Virus record (IMG/VR): IMGVR_UViG_3300039251_000001
Span: 1 to 24,508 of that record
Reading direction: 5' to 3' (one strand)
Source: a virus
DNA length: 24,508 nt
The position numbers were made by a program, and so were the translations under genes. Below the pieces are notes generated by a model that searched no databases, was not told where the DNA came from, and was given only the letters and a program-made list of their open reading frames with translations. Position 1 is the first letter of the stretch. Each line of letters starts with the position of its first letter. Of the stretch, positions 15,306-21,894 are shown in pieces.

Positions 15306-15358
15306 GGCGCGCTACGATACGCGCGATTGTCGTAGCGTCTCGCACGAAGTGGCGTTCT
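15246..15358 (-). repeat. 113-bp direct repeat, copy 2
   Basis: Partner of 14877-14989. This copy lies at the 3-prime end of the intact 87-residue gene. Confidence 0.95.
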
Positions 15359-15510
15359 AGCCAACGCACTCGTTTCTCCAGATCATTAGGGCTCCGGCGG
15401 CGCTTCGGCCTTGGCGCCGCGTGCTTCACGGACATACGAAACGGTTGGGCAGACCACTTGTAACGCGCCGTCTGCCAGAGCGCGAGGGACCGAAAGCGTC
15501 CTTTCGGCAT
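15247..15510 (-). CDS. 87-residue basic helical protein of unknown function
   Basis: The protein begins MPKGRFRSLALWQTARYKW, has a basic middle (PRPKRRRSPNDL) and a long helix EKRVRWLERHFVRDATTIA followed by RIVARHEIGEALAEWN. The helix has heptad-like spacing of Leu, Val and Ile, so a coiled coil is possible. The ribosome binding site is weak; Met26 is an alternative start. Its last 36 codons are duplicated as a broken copy before the small terminase. Position ahead of the packaging genes hints at a late-operon role, but no family is recognised. Confidence 0.5.
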   Translation of the reverse strand: MPKGRFRSLALWQTARYKWSAQPFRMSVKHAAPRPKRRRSPNDLEKRVRWLERHFVRDATTIARIVARHEIGEALAEWNDGGTGVAE

Positions 15511-15733
15511 CCATAATTGGCCCTGGCCCCAGCCGATGCGCGGATGGCGAGTCGCTGCGGCTCAATCGGCGTGGGACTAAGCACGAGCCGCCTCACCGTG
15601 GACGCAACCACGATGGCAATAGTGACACGCGCAACCCAAGGGGGCCAGGGCGGGACGGGCGCCACCCGTCGCGGAACTAGACCTCAGCCGCATACCCTTA
15701 TGGGCAGAGGCGCATCCGAGGTGATCACCAAGG
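15511..15733. other. 223-bp stretch without a confident gene
   Basis: No frame here has both a good start and a protein-like sequence. The best is a 38-codon minus-strand frame at 15577-15693 containing CACHYCHRGC, a possible metal site, but its leader is poor and it does not overlap its neighbours. No tRNA fold or clear terminator is seen. Confidence 0.4.
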
Positions 15734-15952
15734 CTATGGAGCGGAGTCTTCGCTGTAGTCGTCCTCGATGGAGTCGCCGAGTTGCTTCCGTAGACGAAGC
15801 GGAAGCAGGCTCATCGGGGTCTCATGCGCCCGAATGTCCGACTCTACCTGCGGTGTCAGTATCCCGATGGCCCGCGAGTATTCCCGCCGCGAGAGACGCT
15901 GCGCCGCTGGGTCGTTGGCTAGGAGCCAGTCGAGAGCCGGATCAGACGACAC
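15734..15952 (-). CDS. 72-residue protein of unknown function, first gene of the packaging operon
   Basis: Starts at a GTG with GAGAGG 7 bases upstream. The sequence MSSDPALDWLLANDPAAQRL, SRREYSRAIGILTPQVESDI, MSLLPLRLRKQLGDSIEDD is helical with an acidic end. Spacing of Leu and charged residues looks protein-like. It is the first frame after the gene-free, less GC-rich region, so it probably heads the late transcript. No family is recognised; a small DNA-binding or terminase-accessory protein would fit the place but is not shown. Confidence 0.55.
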   Translation of the reverse strand: MSSDPALDWLLANDPAAQRLSRREYSRAIGILTPQVESDIRAHETPMSLLPLRLRKQLGDSIEDDYSEDSAP

Positions 15953-16109
15953 AATATGCCTCTCATATGTAATCCACTCTTGTCAAGTCCCCGTGTCAAG
16001 CGCCGTTTACATTCGCCCCCAAACGACCCAAATGCAAATAACCCTTCACAACGGACCCCTTTATTCAAGGCTTACCCCGTAAGGTTGAATATAGGGCTCC
16101 GGCGCGCCT
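15953..16109 (-). promoter_or_regulatory. less GC-rich intergenic region, candidate late promoter or operator
   Basis: The largest clean gene gap before the head genes. On the minus strand it holds two TTGACA hexamers (15999-15994 and 15986-15981) 13 bases apart, one of them inside the near-palindrome CTTGACAAG. No good TATAAT lies 16-18 bases beyond either; the best at 17 bases from the first is TGGATT. It may be a phage-specific promoter, an operator pair, or both. A short stem CTTAC/GTAAG near 16070-16082 has no U-run. Confidence 0.4.
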
Positions 16110-16811
16110 TCACGGCACCACCGGATACTCTCGGATATTGAACTCGGGCGGCAGCGGACCGCCAGGACGTAGGCCGCCCATCTGCTTGACAAACACCGCC
16201 ACGCCAGCAGCGCGAGCACGCTCTATCAAGTCGCGCGCCCACGCCGGGTCCATCGGGCGCGCCTTCGGCCCCGACTCTCCGCCGATGATGAGCCAATCAA
16301 TGCCCGTCAGATCGAGCGAGGGTAACGGGCCGAGTAGCGGTTCGGCGCTGATGAAGCGAACGGCGGCAGGGGTCTGACGCAGGATGTCAGCACGGCCGAC
16401 CCAACGGTTATTCTCGATGCTGACGCCGAGCCAGACGTTGGGGAGCACCCATTTCCGACCCCCGAGGCAGGACCACTCCAGGACCTCTCGCATCCGTTCC
16501 GGCCGTTTGGTGAGTACCTGGAAGGTGTGCTCTTTTGCGGCATCCATGATCAACCAGACACGATGAATGAACTCCTCAGGCACTTCCTCGTGAAACAGGT
16601 CGGCCATCGAACAGACGAACACCCGACGAGGCTTGCGCCAGTGAAGAGGTTCGTCCAGCCGTTCGGGGTGTAGCGTCACCTCAAAGGAGCGACCGAACCG
16701 TTTGGAAAGTGTTTCCGCGTAGCAATGGGCGCAGCCGGGTGAAACCTTGGAGCAACCCGTCACGGGGTTCCAAGTGGCATCGGTCCACGCGATGCCCGTA
16801 TGGTCGCTCAC
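16110..16811 (-). CDS. phage Gp37/Gp68-family (DUF5131) three-Cys protein
   Basis: 233 residues from a GTG at 16811 that overlaps the upstream stop as GTGA. The N-terminal signature is IAWTDATWNPVTGCSKVSPGCAHCYAE in pieces: WTDATWNPVTGC then SPGCAHCYAE, giving Cys20, Cys27 and Cys30 (C-x6-C-x2-C). Then come RRVFVCSMADLFHEEVP, FQVLTKRPERM, LPNVWLGVSIEN and a closing LIIGGESGPKARPM and VFVKQMGG. This is the full Gp37/Gp68 pattern. The Cys triad suggests an iron-sulphur or radical-SAM-like site, but function is not established. It ends the DNA-metabolism operon. Confidence 0.85.
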   Translation of the reverse strand: MSDHTGIAWTDATWNPVTGCSKVSPGCAHCYAETLSKRFGRSFEVTLHPERLDEPLHWRKPRRVFVCSMADLFHEEVPEEFIHRVWLIMDAAKEHTFQVLTKRPERMREVLEWSCLGGRKWVLPNVWLGVSIENNRWVGRADILRQTPAAVRFISAEPLLGPLPSLDLTGIDWLIIGGESGPKARPMDPAWARDLIERARAAGVAVFVKQMGGLRPGGPLPPEFNIREYPVVP

Positions 16812-17770
16812 GGCACCACCACGCCGCGCGAGCTCCACTGCTCGACTACCTCACGGCTGATCTTGTGGTCCCAGTCGTCCTCTCGTGGCTGATAGCAGAC
16901 GACCTCATGTCGAACCCGGCCAACCTCTCCTGAGTCGGTCATCCAAACCTCCATGATGATGCCGCCCACGAGTGAGTGGATGCCCTTGGCGGTGAGCCAC
17001 GGATAGTCCGCTTGGAAGCTCGGCGCCGAGACGCGGACGATGCCGTGAGTCTTTCCCACGTCATACCCGTGCCAGTGACCGCAGACGAGGATGTTCACGG
17101 GGGGCGTGTGGGGTAGGTTTTCAGCGATCCTCTGGGGTCGGTAAGAGTCCGCGTACGCCTTCCCGCCCGAGGGGTGCATGACGTAGAGCTTCATGTTGCC
17201 AACCGTGAGATACGTCGCCGTGCGGCCAAGATAGACCAGATCGTCCCGCGACGAACAGATGCGCCGCGCCACGTTGATGTCGTGGAATGAGTCGTCGTGG
17301 TTCCCGCCGATGACGCGCCACGGAATGCCGACTTGCGGCAACGTCCGAGCGGCGTATTCGATCTGCTGATCGGCGCCGTGGACATGGACCTGATAGGGCT
17401 GATCGCGGTGCATCGGATCGGAGCCCTGGGTCAGATCGCCAGGATGGAGAATGAAGTCAACGGGCTTGATGCGCTCGCCCGTATCGGGGTGCTTGCCACG
17501 GTCCGCAGCGTAGCGCACGAAGTGGCGCAGCGCCGACTCTTGTGCGAAGTGTGAGCCGGCGTGCGTGTCTGAGACGACGGCAAACCGATGGCAGGTCTTG
17601 CCAGAGTCGATGACAACCTCTTGGTCGTGCTCCATCGAGCCTAGGAGCAGTTGCCCGTGCTCCACGCGGAAGTCGTGACCGTCTGCGTATGCCTTCGCTG
17701 CGAGTTCTCCGAGACGATCAAGGTCCGACTTAGCGGAGGCGTCCTCTAGCGCGTCGTCAACCCTTGACAC
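16808..17770 (-). CDS. calcineurin-like metallophosphoesterase
   Basis: 320 residues from a GTG that lies 14 bases inside the upstream gene. The metal-binding set is complete: DTH at 68-70 (VVSDTHAGS), GD at 111-112 (LHPGDLTQG), GNHD at 156-159, His199 (VMHPSGG) and GHWH at 231-234. This fold hydrolyses phosphodiester or phosphomonoester bonds in nucleic acids, nucleotides or proteins; the substrate is not evident. The first 60 residues form an added N-terminal part. The neighbouring nuclease, methyltransferase and DUF4406 genes suggest nucleic-acid or nucleotide metabolism. It is much shorter than SbcD/Mre11. Confidence 0.85.
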   Translation of the reverse strand: MSRVDDALEDASAKSDLDRLGELAAKAYADGHDFRVEHGQLLLGSMEHDQEVVIDSGKTCHRFAVVSDTHAGSHFAQESALRHFVRYAADRGKHPDTGERIKPVDFILHPGDLTQGSDPMHRDQPYQVHVHGADQQIEYAARTLPQVGIPWRVIGGNHDDSFHDINVARRICSSRDDLVYLGRTATYLTVGNMKLYVMHPSGGKAYADSYRPQRIAENLPHTPPVNILVCGHWHGYDVGKTHGIVRVSAPSFQADYPWLTAKGIHSLVGGIIMEVWMTDSGEVGRVRHEVVCYQPREDDWDHKISREVVEQWSSRGVVVP

Positions 17771-18023
17771 AACGCACCACCCGATGGTAGCGCCGATGGC
17801 GCTTCACAGACTGCTCGCTGACTCCGAGGCTTGTAAGGTTCGACAGCGCCTCCGCAACTTGCGCCGAGGTGTACAGCCAGCCCTTTTCGTCGCGCGCCCG
17901 TAACGCTTCCTCGAACTCCGCGGCCTCACCGTGGAACAGGCGGGCATAGGCGAGCCCGACGCTGCACTGTACGCCGCCCTTGCGCGCCGTCGTGGCGTCG
18001 AGCGCGGCTTGCACTACGGTCAT
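17757..18023 (-). CDS. helix-turn-helix protein, 88 residues
   Basis: Starts at the ATG at 18023 (ATGA overlap with the upstream stop): MTVVQAALDATTARKGG. Residues 50-80 (LYTSAQVAEALSNL, LGVSEQSVKRHRR) look like a helix-turn-helix with a basic recognition helix. The segment before it (CSVGLAYARLFHGEAAEFEEAL) is helical. Similar small proteins in phages are annotated as helix-turn-helix DNA-binding proteins. It may regulate this operon or the next one. No ligand domain is seen. Confidence 0.6.
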   Translation of the reverse strand: MTVVQAALDATTARKGGVQCSVGLAYARLFHGEAAEFEEALRARDEKGWLYTSAQVAEALSNLTSLGVSEQSVKRHRRYHRVVRCVKG

Positions 18024-18358
18024 GACGTCACACAGACCGAGGGCTTTAGATAGGAGCCCTTGCCCACGTAGTCTCCCAGCCACTCGTCCTGAATAACCAT
18101 GAAACTCCCATCTTTGATGATGTGGCGGCCGTCTAATTCAACGTCAACGGCTAGTTTGCCCCGATGTAAGGTCGCGCCCGTCGTTTCCACGTCAAGATCG
18201 TCGGCATGGATCGCGAACTCATACGTCGTCTTTTCTCCGTCGATGCGGACCGAGACGGGCGGCCCCATGTCGATATCGCCCTTCGTCGTATGTACGACCT
18301 CCCAAACGCCGCGAACAAATGGCGGGGTTTTGCGAGTCCTGAACCAAGGTAGTCTCAT
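18020..18358 (-). CDS. 112-residue beta-rich protein of unknown function
   Basis: The start is the ATG at 18358, chosen for its ATGA overlap with the upstream stop. It begins MRLPWFRTRKTPPFVRGVWEV and has alternating strands (SVRIDGEKTTYEFAIHADDL, TLHRGKLAVDVELDGRHII, SFMVIQDEWLGDYVGKGSYL). No motif or membrane segment is seen. Its place between the DUF4406-like and helix-turn-helix genes, with overlaps on both sides, supports it as a real gene. Function unknown. Confidence 0.55.
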   Translation of the reverse strand: MRLPWFRTRKTPPFVRGVWEVVHTTKGDIDMGPPVSVRIDGEKTTYEFAIHADDLDVETTGATLHRGKLAVDVELDGRHIIKDGSFMVIQDEWLGDYVGKGSYLKPSVCVTS

Positions 18359-18957
18359 GTCTTCCTCTGTTCTCGTTCTTCGTGGACCATATCGACGCAC
18401 CCCGCATAGCCCGCCGCGTCCATGAGATTGTCTCTCTTGTGGTGCCGACCCTCTCTCGCGAGTTTCAGCGCGGCCATGCAGAGCCCCACCGTCTCGGGAA
18501 GCACGTCGGGGATGTCCATGATGGCGCCCCACATTCTCCCCGCCGCCGTGAAGGCGTCCAGCGGGTGCAGGTAGTCGTCCAGTCGTTCTCCGTGAATTGT
18601 CAGGTGCGCTTCGATGAGCAGCGGTAGACCTGCGATAGGTTTGCCGGTCGAGTGGAGAACGATCGGGAGTCTCAGCCTCTGGGCAATCCCTACCTCCCAC
18701 GTCGCGCCCGGTGAGCCACGCCAGCCGTCGAGCAGCTCGATACGGTCGGCCTGGGCGAGCAGCGCCAGGTCGTCGCGGAGGTAATGCGCCCGTACCAGGT
18801 CAGGATCGTCGGCGTGCTCGTGTGCGAACGTCAGATCTTCGTCAGCTGGGTTCAGCGGCTCGTCGCCGCGCGCCGCTATCGTGGCGGCCGCTGCGAAAAA
18901 CGCGGGGCGGTTGTAGTCCTGCATTCCGGTCATGGGACCTGCGATGTACGCTTTCAT
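18355..18957 (-). CDS. DUF4406-like (deoxyribosyltransferase-related) and DUF6378-like two-domain protein
   Basis: 200 residues from an ATG at 18957 that overlaps the upstream stop as TGATG. Residues 1-105 start KAYIAGPMTGMQDYNRPAFF and continue with GDEPLNPADED and LLAQADRIELLDGW, the DUF4406 pattern, which is related to nucleoside 2-deoxyribosyltransferases. Residues 110-200 (YLHPLDAFTAAGRMWGAI, CMAALKLAREGRHHKRDNLMDAAGYAGCVDMV) match the DUF6378 helical pattern common in phages. Joining the two suggests a nucleotide-handling role, perhaps hypermodification or salvage. Substrate and activity are inferred only from family. Confidence 0.72.
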   Translation of the reverse strand: MKAYIAGPMTGMQDYNRPAFFAAAATIAARGDEPLNPADEDLTFAHEHADDPDLVRAHYLRDDLALLAQADRIELLDGWRGSPGATWEVGIAQRLRLPIVLHSTGKPIAGLPLLIEAHLTIHGERLDDYLHPLDAFTAAGRMWGAIMDIPDVLPETVGLCMAALKLAREGRHHKRDNLMDAAGYAGCVDMVHEEREQRKT

Positions 18958-19100
18958 CAATTCACGCACAGATGATACAGGGGGTGCAGGTGGGTGGTGA
19001 GAAAGTTCTGATAGTCCAGCCACGCCCAGATAGCGAATAAGACAACAGCCGCTACCAGTAGCACCACTCCGAATATCGCCGAAGCCTTGATCTCATCCAT
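18957..19100 (-). CDS. 47-residue single-pass membrane protein
   Basis: Begins MDEIKASAIFG and has a clear transmembrane segment VVLLVAAVVLFAIWAWL at about residues 13-29. A short tail ends in LTTHLHPLYHLCVN. A strong ribosome binding site (AGAGGAG) lies 5 bases upstream. Charge placement suggests the N-terminus faces the cytoplasm. The gene stands in an operon of DNA-metabolism genes, so it may recruit a partner to the membrane or alter the host envelope; lysis genes of this size exist, but nothing shows that here. Confidence 0.6.
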   Translation of the reverse strand: MDEIKASAIFGVVLLVAAVVLFAIWAWLDYQNFLTTHLHPLYHLCVN

Positions 19101-19135
19101 TTCGATCTCCTCTGCTATCTCAGTGTCGCGGCTTC

Positions 19136-19471
19136 CTACTCGTCTCTCCCGAACTTGTCCAGCCAATCACGGCCCCGGACCACGATGTAATCATCGGCCG
19201 GGATGCCCACGCCGGGCAGGTAGCGCAGCACCAAACGGTTGGTCCGGCTGTCGTGCCGCGTCTCCATCGCCGCGAATGCCTTAGTCCATTCGACCGGCGG
19301 CAATCTCTGGTGTGTCTTCACCTGTGTCCGCCACTCTGCGCCGCGGATATCTTCGGGCAGCCCGAGCGGACCCACCTTTTCGCCGCCGTAGCGCCGCGCT
19401 ATGGCGAGCTCAGCGGCATTGCCACGTTTGCGGTTATTGCGTCCGCGACGAACGGCGGCGGGGTCGGTCAC
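19136..19471 (-). CDS. PD-(D/E)XK-like nuclease, Holliday-junction-resolvase type
   Basis: 111 residues from a GTG that overlaps the upstream stop as GTGA. The pattern is that of small resolvase-like nucleases: RRGRNNRKRGNAAELAIARRYGG in pieces, with Glu21, then Asp41 in EDIRG, then QVK at 50-52 in WRTQVKTH. The usual second acid is replaced by Gln, which occurs in some family members. The basic start fits DNA binding. Role would be junction resolution or end processing during replication and packaging. Active-site details should be treated as tentative. Confidence 0.65.
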   Translation of the reverse strand: MTDPAAVRRGRNNRKRGNAAELAIARRYGGEKVGPLGLPEDIRGAEWRTQVKTHQRLPPVEWTKAFAAMETRHDSRTNRLVLRYLPGVGIPADDYIVVRGRDWLDKFGRDE

Positions 19472-19626
19472 GTCGCCACCTTCGGCCGGCGCCGCGTAGG
19501 CGCCAGGCAGTTGTACGGGTGGACGTAGGCGCCGAGCGCGCTGTCGAACACCGCGGCCGTCATGGGCTTACCGCAGACGGCACACTTCGGAACGATCGGG
19601 TGATAGTCGCGCATGCCCTTCTTCAT
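19468..19626 (-). CDS. 52-residue Cys-rich microprotein
   Basis: Reads MKKGMRDYHPIVPKCAVCGK, PMTAAVFDSALGAYVHPYNC and LAPTRRRPKVAT. Cys15, Cys18, a His and Cys40 make a plausible single zinc site. ATGA and GTGA overlaps join it to the methyltransferase before it and the nuclease after it. Such zinc-ribbon microproteins are frequent in phage accessory regions with unknown targets. Confidence 0.55.
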   Translation of the reverse strand: MKKGMRDYHPIVPKCAVCGKPMTAAVFDSALGAYVHPYNCLAPTRRRPKVAT

Positions 19627-20243
19627 TTCAGCCCCAACACTTCCTGAGAGCAACGCTCGGCAGCGATCTCGCAGTAGCGTTCCTCGATCTCGATGCCGAT
19701 GGCGTGTCGGTTCAGGCTCTTGGCGGCTACCAGGGTTGTGCCGGAGCCCATGAAGGGGTCGAGGATCGTGCCGGGAGGAGCGCCGGTCATGAGGCGGCGC
19801 ATCAGCAGCGTTGGCTTCTCGTGAACGTGCGCGGGGTTGTCGAGCGGCGTATGCCGAAGGACCGAGGGGATGCCGGGTTTGTTGCTCCACCCTCCCCGGA
19901 CGAAGATCAGTTCGTGCTGCCACCTCCACGGCGAACCTAAGCCGGGGCGCTGCTTGTCCCAGACCAGCACGTCCCAACAACCATTGGGGGCTGGGGCGCG
20001 CGGCGACCCGAAAACGAGCACCGGTCGGTCGCCCCATAGAGCCAGGACGGCATCCCTGACCGATGCGTCCGAATCGTTGGCTATCGTGTGCAGTCCCAGT
20101 TGCCGCCGCCCGTAGCCGCCCCAATCGTCCGTGCCATACGGCGGGTCCGTGACGATCACGTCTGCCTCGATGGACGGCAGCAGCTCGCGGCAGTCGCCGT
20201 GGTAGATCGTCACCAGCTCGTCAGAGTAGTACGGTTCAGCCAC
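19623..20243 (-). CDS. DNA N6-adenine or N4-cytosine methyltransferase (orphan)
   Basis: 206 residues from a GTG at 20243, overlapping the upstream stop. Catalytic motif DPPY at residues 33-36 comes first, and the AdoMet-binding motif LDPFMGSGTT at 161-170 comes late, the beta-class order of N6A or N4C enzymes. The end AIGIEIEERYCEIAAERC is typical. The central target-recognition part is short. No partner restriction enzyme is present, so it may protect phage DNA or regulate genes. The nearby small nuclease is more like a resolvase. Target sequence is unknown. Confidence 0.88.
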   Translation of the reverse strand: MAEPYYSDELVTIYHGDCRELLPSIEADVIVTDPPYGTDDWGGYGRRQLGLHTIANDSDASVRDAVLALWGDRPVLVFGSPRAPAPNGCWDVLVWDKQRPGLGSPWRWQHELIFVRGGWSNKPGIPSVLRHTPLDNPAHVHEKPTLLMRRLMTGAPPGTILDPFMGSGTTLVAAKSLNRHAIGIEIEERYCEIAAERCSQEVLGLK

Positions 20244-20580
20244 GACAGGCCTTCGTGTGCTTGTCAGAGTGCCCCTGACAGTCGGGACAAACGTAGACGA
20301 GTCTCTTTGAGTCAACGTCGAGGTCGCGGTAGTCCGTGACGGTTTCTAGGAACAGGCGGCTCACGGCGAAGCGCAGGAACCACACCCCATCGGAGCGCTC
20401 GTCAACGCCCGTCGCGAGGTATTCGTCGGGCCAGCCGCGCGCACCTGTCAGGGCGAGGGAGTCCAGCACGTGCCAGGGCACCGCCGTTCCGTTCGCTTCG
20501 TGGCCCGGCGTGCCGACGTAGCTCCCCACCTTGACGTAGGGGGCGAGCTTGCGATACGTGGTGCGGATAATATCTATCAT
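20236..20580 (-). CDS. 114-residue protein with C-terminal zinc ribbon
   Basis: Begins MIDIIRTTYRKLAPYVKVGSY and continues with TPGHEANGTAVPWHVLDSLA and GVWFLRFAVSRLFLETV. The end, VCPDCQGHSDKHTKAC, gives Cys98, Cys101, His and Cys112 as a likely metal site. ATGA overlap with the replisome-organiser gene and an 8-base overlap with the methyltransferase tie it to the replication operon. No family is recognised. A DNA-binding helper is possible. Confidence 0.5.
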   Translation of the reverse strand: MIDIIRTTYRKLAPYVKVGSYVGTPGHEANGTAVPWHVLDSLALTGARGWPDEYLATGVDERSDGVWFLRFAVSRLFLETVTDYRDLDVDSKRLVYVCPDCQGHSDKHTKACRG

Positions 20581-21362
20581 GGCGTCACCTCCCCGGCGGC
20601 CAAGCGCCGCCTGTTCTCCTGATACTTTGCCTCTTCCTCGGGATCGCGGGGTTTCCTGGTAGGGCTCCGGCGGCTCTTATCAGCGTCGCGCGCCCGGATC
20701 ACGAGCAGCGTCTTCGTCCTCCCGAGCAGGTCATTCGTTCCTTCGAGGGAGGCCGTTCCCAGAGCCTCGGTGGTCCACTCCTGACCGTACTCTCTCACCA
20801 GGTCATCCAGCCACTTGAGGGCCTTGGGTGAGACGTTGATAACCAGCCTCTGATAAGCCTCTAGGGCGGCGTCCTCGCGCGCGCGCGCGACGGACTCCTT
20901 CCCTCCGTCTGTTAACTCTTCTACGGAAGGAAGGAAGGACGCGGTTAGCATAGGCACCCCATCGTTACCCATCGATTGCTGTATGTGGGGCGCCTTCGAT
21001 TGCTGTATATGGGGTGCCATTGGCACCCCATTCTTACCCATCCGCGCGCGTCGCATATTCCAGCCACGGAGGGCATTGGCGCGCCCCTCTTCGGAACGCC
21101 GCCTCCGCTCCGTAACCATGCCATGCACCACGAAGCAACCGTGGCGCCGCGGCTCGATAATCCCGTCCGCCATCAGTTGCGCGGCGGCGTGCGCGTCGAG
21201 GTTCGCCGGTAGACTGGCGGACGCTGGGAACGCCGCCTCGGCGTCCATCAACAGGCGGGAGTAGGCCGCCCAGCAGGCGTCGCAGGAGTAGGCGTGCTCG
21301 AACCGCGGATCGTCGCGGACCCGGAGATAGATCCGAATGTACGGGTCCGACTGACCGCTCAT
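20577..21362 (-). CDS. replisome-organiser/DnaD-like replication protein
   Basis: 261 residues from the ATG at 21362 (GAGAGGG ribosome binding site); an ATG 21 bases earlier is less likely. The first 100 residues (YIRIYLRVRDDPRFEHA, CWAAYSRLLMDAEAAFP, VVHGMVTERRRRSEEGR) resemble the N-terminal winged-helix part of phage replisome organisers and helicase loaders. Residues 108-138 are an internal repeat (GVPMAPHIQQS, APHIQQS, GNDGVPM). The end is helical and basic (RSPTRKPRDPEEEAKYQENR). In relatives the protein binds the origin and loads the host helicase. The repeats and hairpins in its own gene would fit an origin inside the gene, as in lambda O. Confidence 0.55.
   Translation of the reverse strand: MSGQSDPYIRIYLRVRDDPRFEHAYSCDACWAAYSRLLMDAEAAFPASASLPANLDAHAAAQLMADGIIEPRRHGCFVVHGMVTERRRRSEEGRANALRGWNMRRARMGKNGVPMAPHIQQSKAPHIQQSMGNDGVPMLTASFLPSVEELTDGGKESVARAREDAALEAYQRLVINVSPKALKWLDDLVREYGQEWTTEALGTASLEGTNDLLGRTKTLLVIRARDADKSRRSPTRKPRDPEEEAKYQENRRRLAAGEVTP
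20876..21042. repeat. cluster of repeats and hairpins inside the replication gene; candidate origin
   Basis: Four elements lie within 167 bases. A (CG)7 run fills 20876-20889. An inverted repeat has 13-base arms at 20896-20908 and 20923-20935 with one mismatch and GTTAAC in its loop. A 23-base direct repeat stands at 20951-20973 and 21020-21042, and a 24-base tandem repeat at 20971-20994 and 20995-21018. A perfect 8-pair hairpin GGGGTGCC/GGCACCCC fills 21011-21029. Iterons and hairpins in an initiator gene are a known origin layout in phages; function here is inferred. Confidence 0.45.
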
Positions 21363-21532
21363 GGAACCCTCTCTATTACCCATCGGAACGGCTTAGCCCA
21401 CGCGCAAACCAACATCCCAAACAGGCCATAGTCTGTGAGGAAGAGAAGGGCGCGACGATCTTGTTTAGGAACCAGTAAACAGAACAGTCGCAACCACGCG
21501 AACCGCACGCGCCAGAATGGATCGCCGCTCAT
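21359..21532 (-). CDS. 57-residue hydrophobic protein of unknown function
   Basis: The frame reads MSGDPFWRVRFAWLRLFCLL, VPKQDRRALLFLTDYG, LFGMLVCAWAKPFRWVIERVP. It opens and closes with ATGA overlaps to its two neighbours, which fills the only gap in this part of the operon and argues it is real. Two hydrophobic stretches (FAWLRLFCLLV and LFGMLVCAWA) may be membrane segments or amphipathic helices; the positive residues between them suggest a hairpin. No family is recognised. Confidence 0.55.
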   Translation of the reverse strand: MSGDPFWRVRFAWLRLFCLLVPKQDRRALLFLTDYGLFGMLVCAWAKPFRWVIERVP

Positions 21533-21864
21533 CTCTTCCGGGCCCTCTCCCGCTCACGATTACATGGCCGACAGATGTGAGAATGGCCGTCTGTTCGGCT
21601 GCTATCAAGGCCAAACTCCTCGATGGGCTTGTGGCTCTTGCAGCGCCAGCAGCGCCGCTCCAGGGGCGCGTTACGCCGCAATCGGAGTGCCTGGTCGAGA
21701 CGACCTACCTCTCTCTGCAACAGCCCTATCAGGAGCTCGTGGCGCTCCAGCCTCGCCGCGCAATCGCAGGTCACGGGCGCGGCGAACACTCCCGGCGTGG
21801 CCATTCTCTGCGGCGGGTAGGGGCGTCGCCGGCCCTCCGAGGGGCGCCGCGAATACTCGATCAT
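21529..21864 (-). CDS. 111-residue zinc-knuckle protein, HNH-like C-terminus
   Basis: Starts at the ATG at 21864 (ATGA with the upstream stop). The first half is basic and holds a helix (RLERHELLIGLLQREVGRLDQ) that may be a coiled coil. The end has CWRCKSHKPIEEFGLDSS, then HICRPCNRERERARKR, two CxxC pairs about 25 residues apart. This is the zinc-binding part seen in many phage HNH-type nucleases and recombination endonuclease VII relatives, but no catalytic His-Asn pair is obvious. It may bind DNA rather than cut it. Its first 10 codons are duplicated as a dead frame at 22870-22911. Confidence 0.55.
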   Translation of the reverse strand: MIEYSRRPSEGRRRPYPPQRMATPGVFAAPVTCDCAARLERHELLIGLLQREVGRLDQALRLRRNAPLERRCWRCKSHKPIEEFGLDSSRTDGHSHICRPCNRERERARKR

Positions 21865-21894
21865 GGCAGCTTCTCGTTCAGCGCGGCGAGGGCG
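21834..21894 (-). repeat. 61-bp direct repeat, copy 1
   Basis: Matches 22881-22941 with one mismatch at an offset of 1047. It covers the junction of two genes: the last residues LAALNEKLP of the 121-residue protein and MIEYSRRPSE of the 111-residue protein. Confidence 0.95.

Noticed and set aside
15577-15693. 38-codon minus-strand frame with CACHYCHRGC
   Set aside because: Cys spacing is attractive but the leader is poor, it has no overlap with neighbours, and its N-terminus looks random. Left as a note only.
16808-17770. Metallophosphoesterase read as SbcD/Mre11 recombination nuclease
   Set aside because: Length and the region after the catalytic domain do not match SbcD, and no SbcC partner is next to it.
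20877-20888. Alternating CG run taken as Z-DNA element by itself
   Set aside because: Such runs appear by chance in high-GC DNA and here encode an Ala/Arg segment. It is used only as part of the larger cluster.
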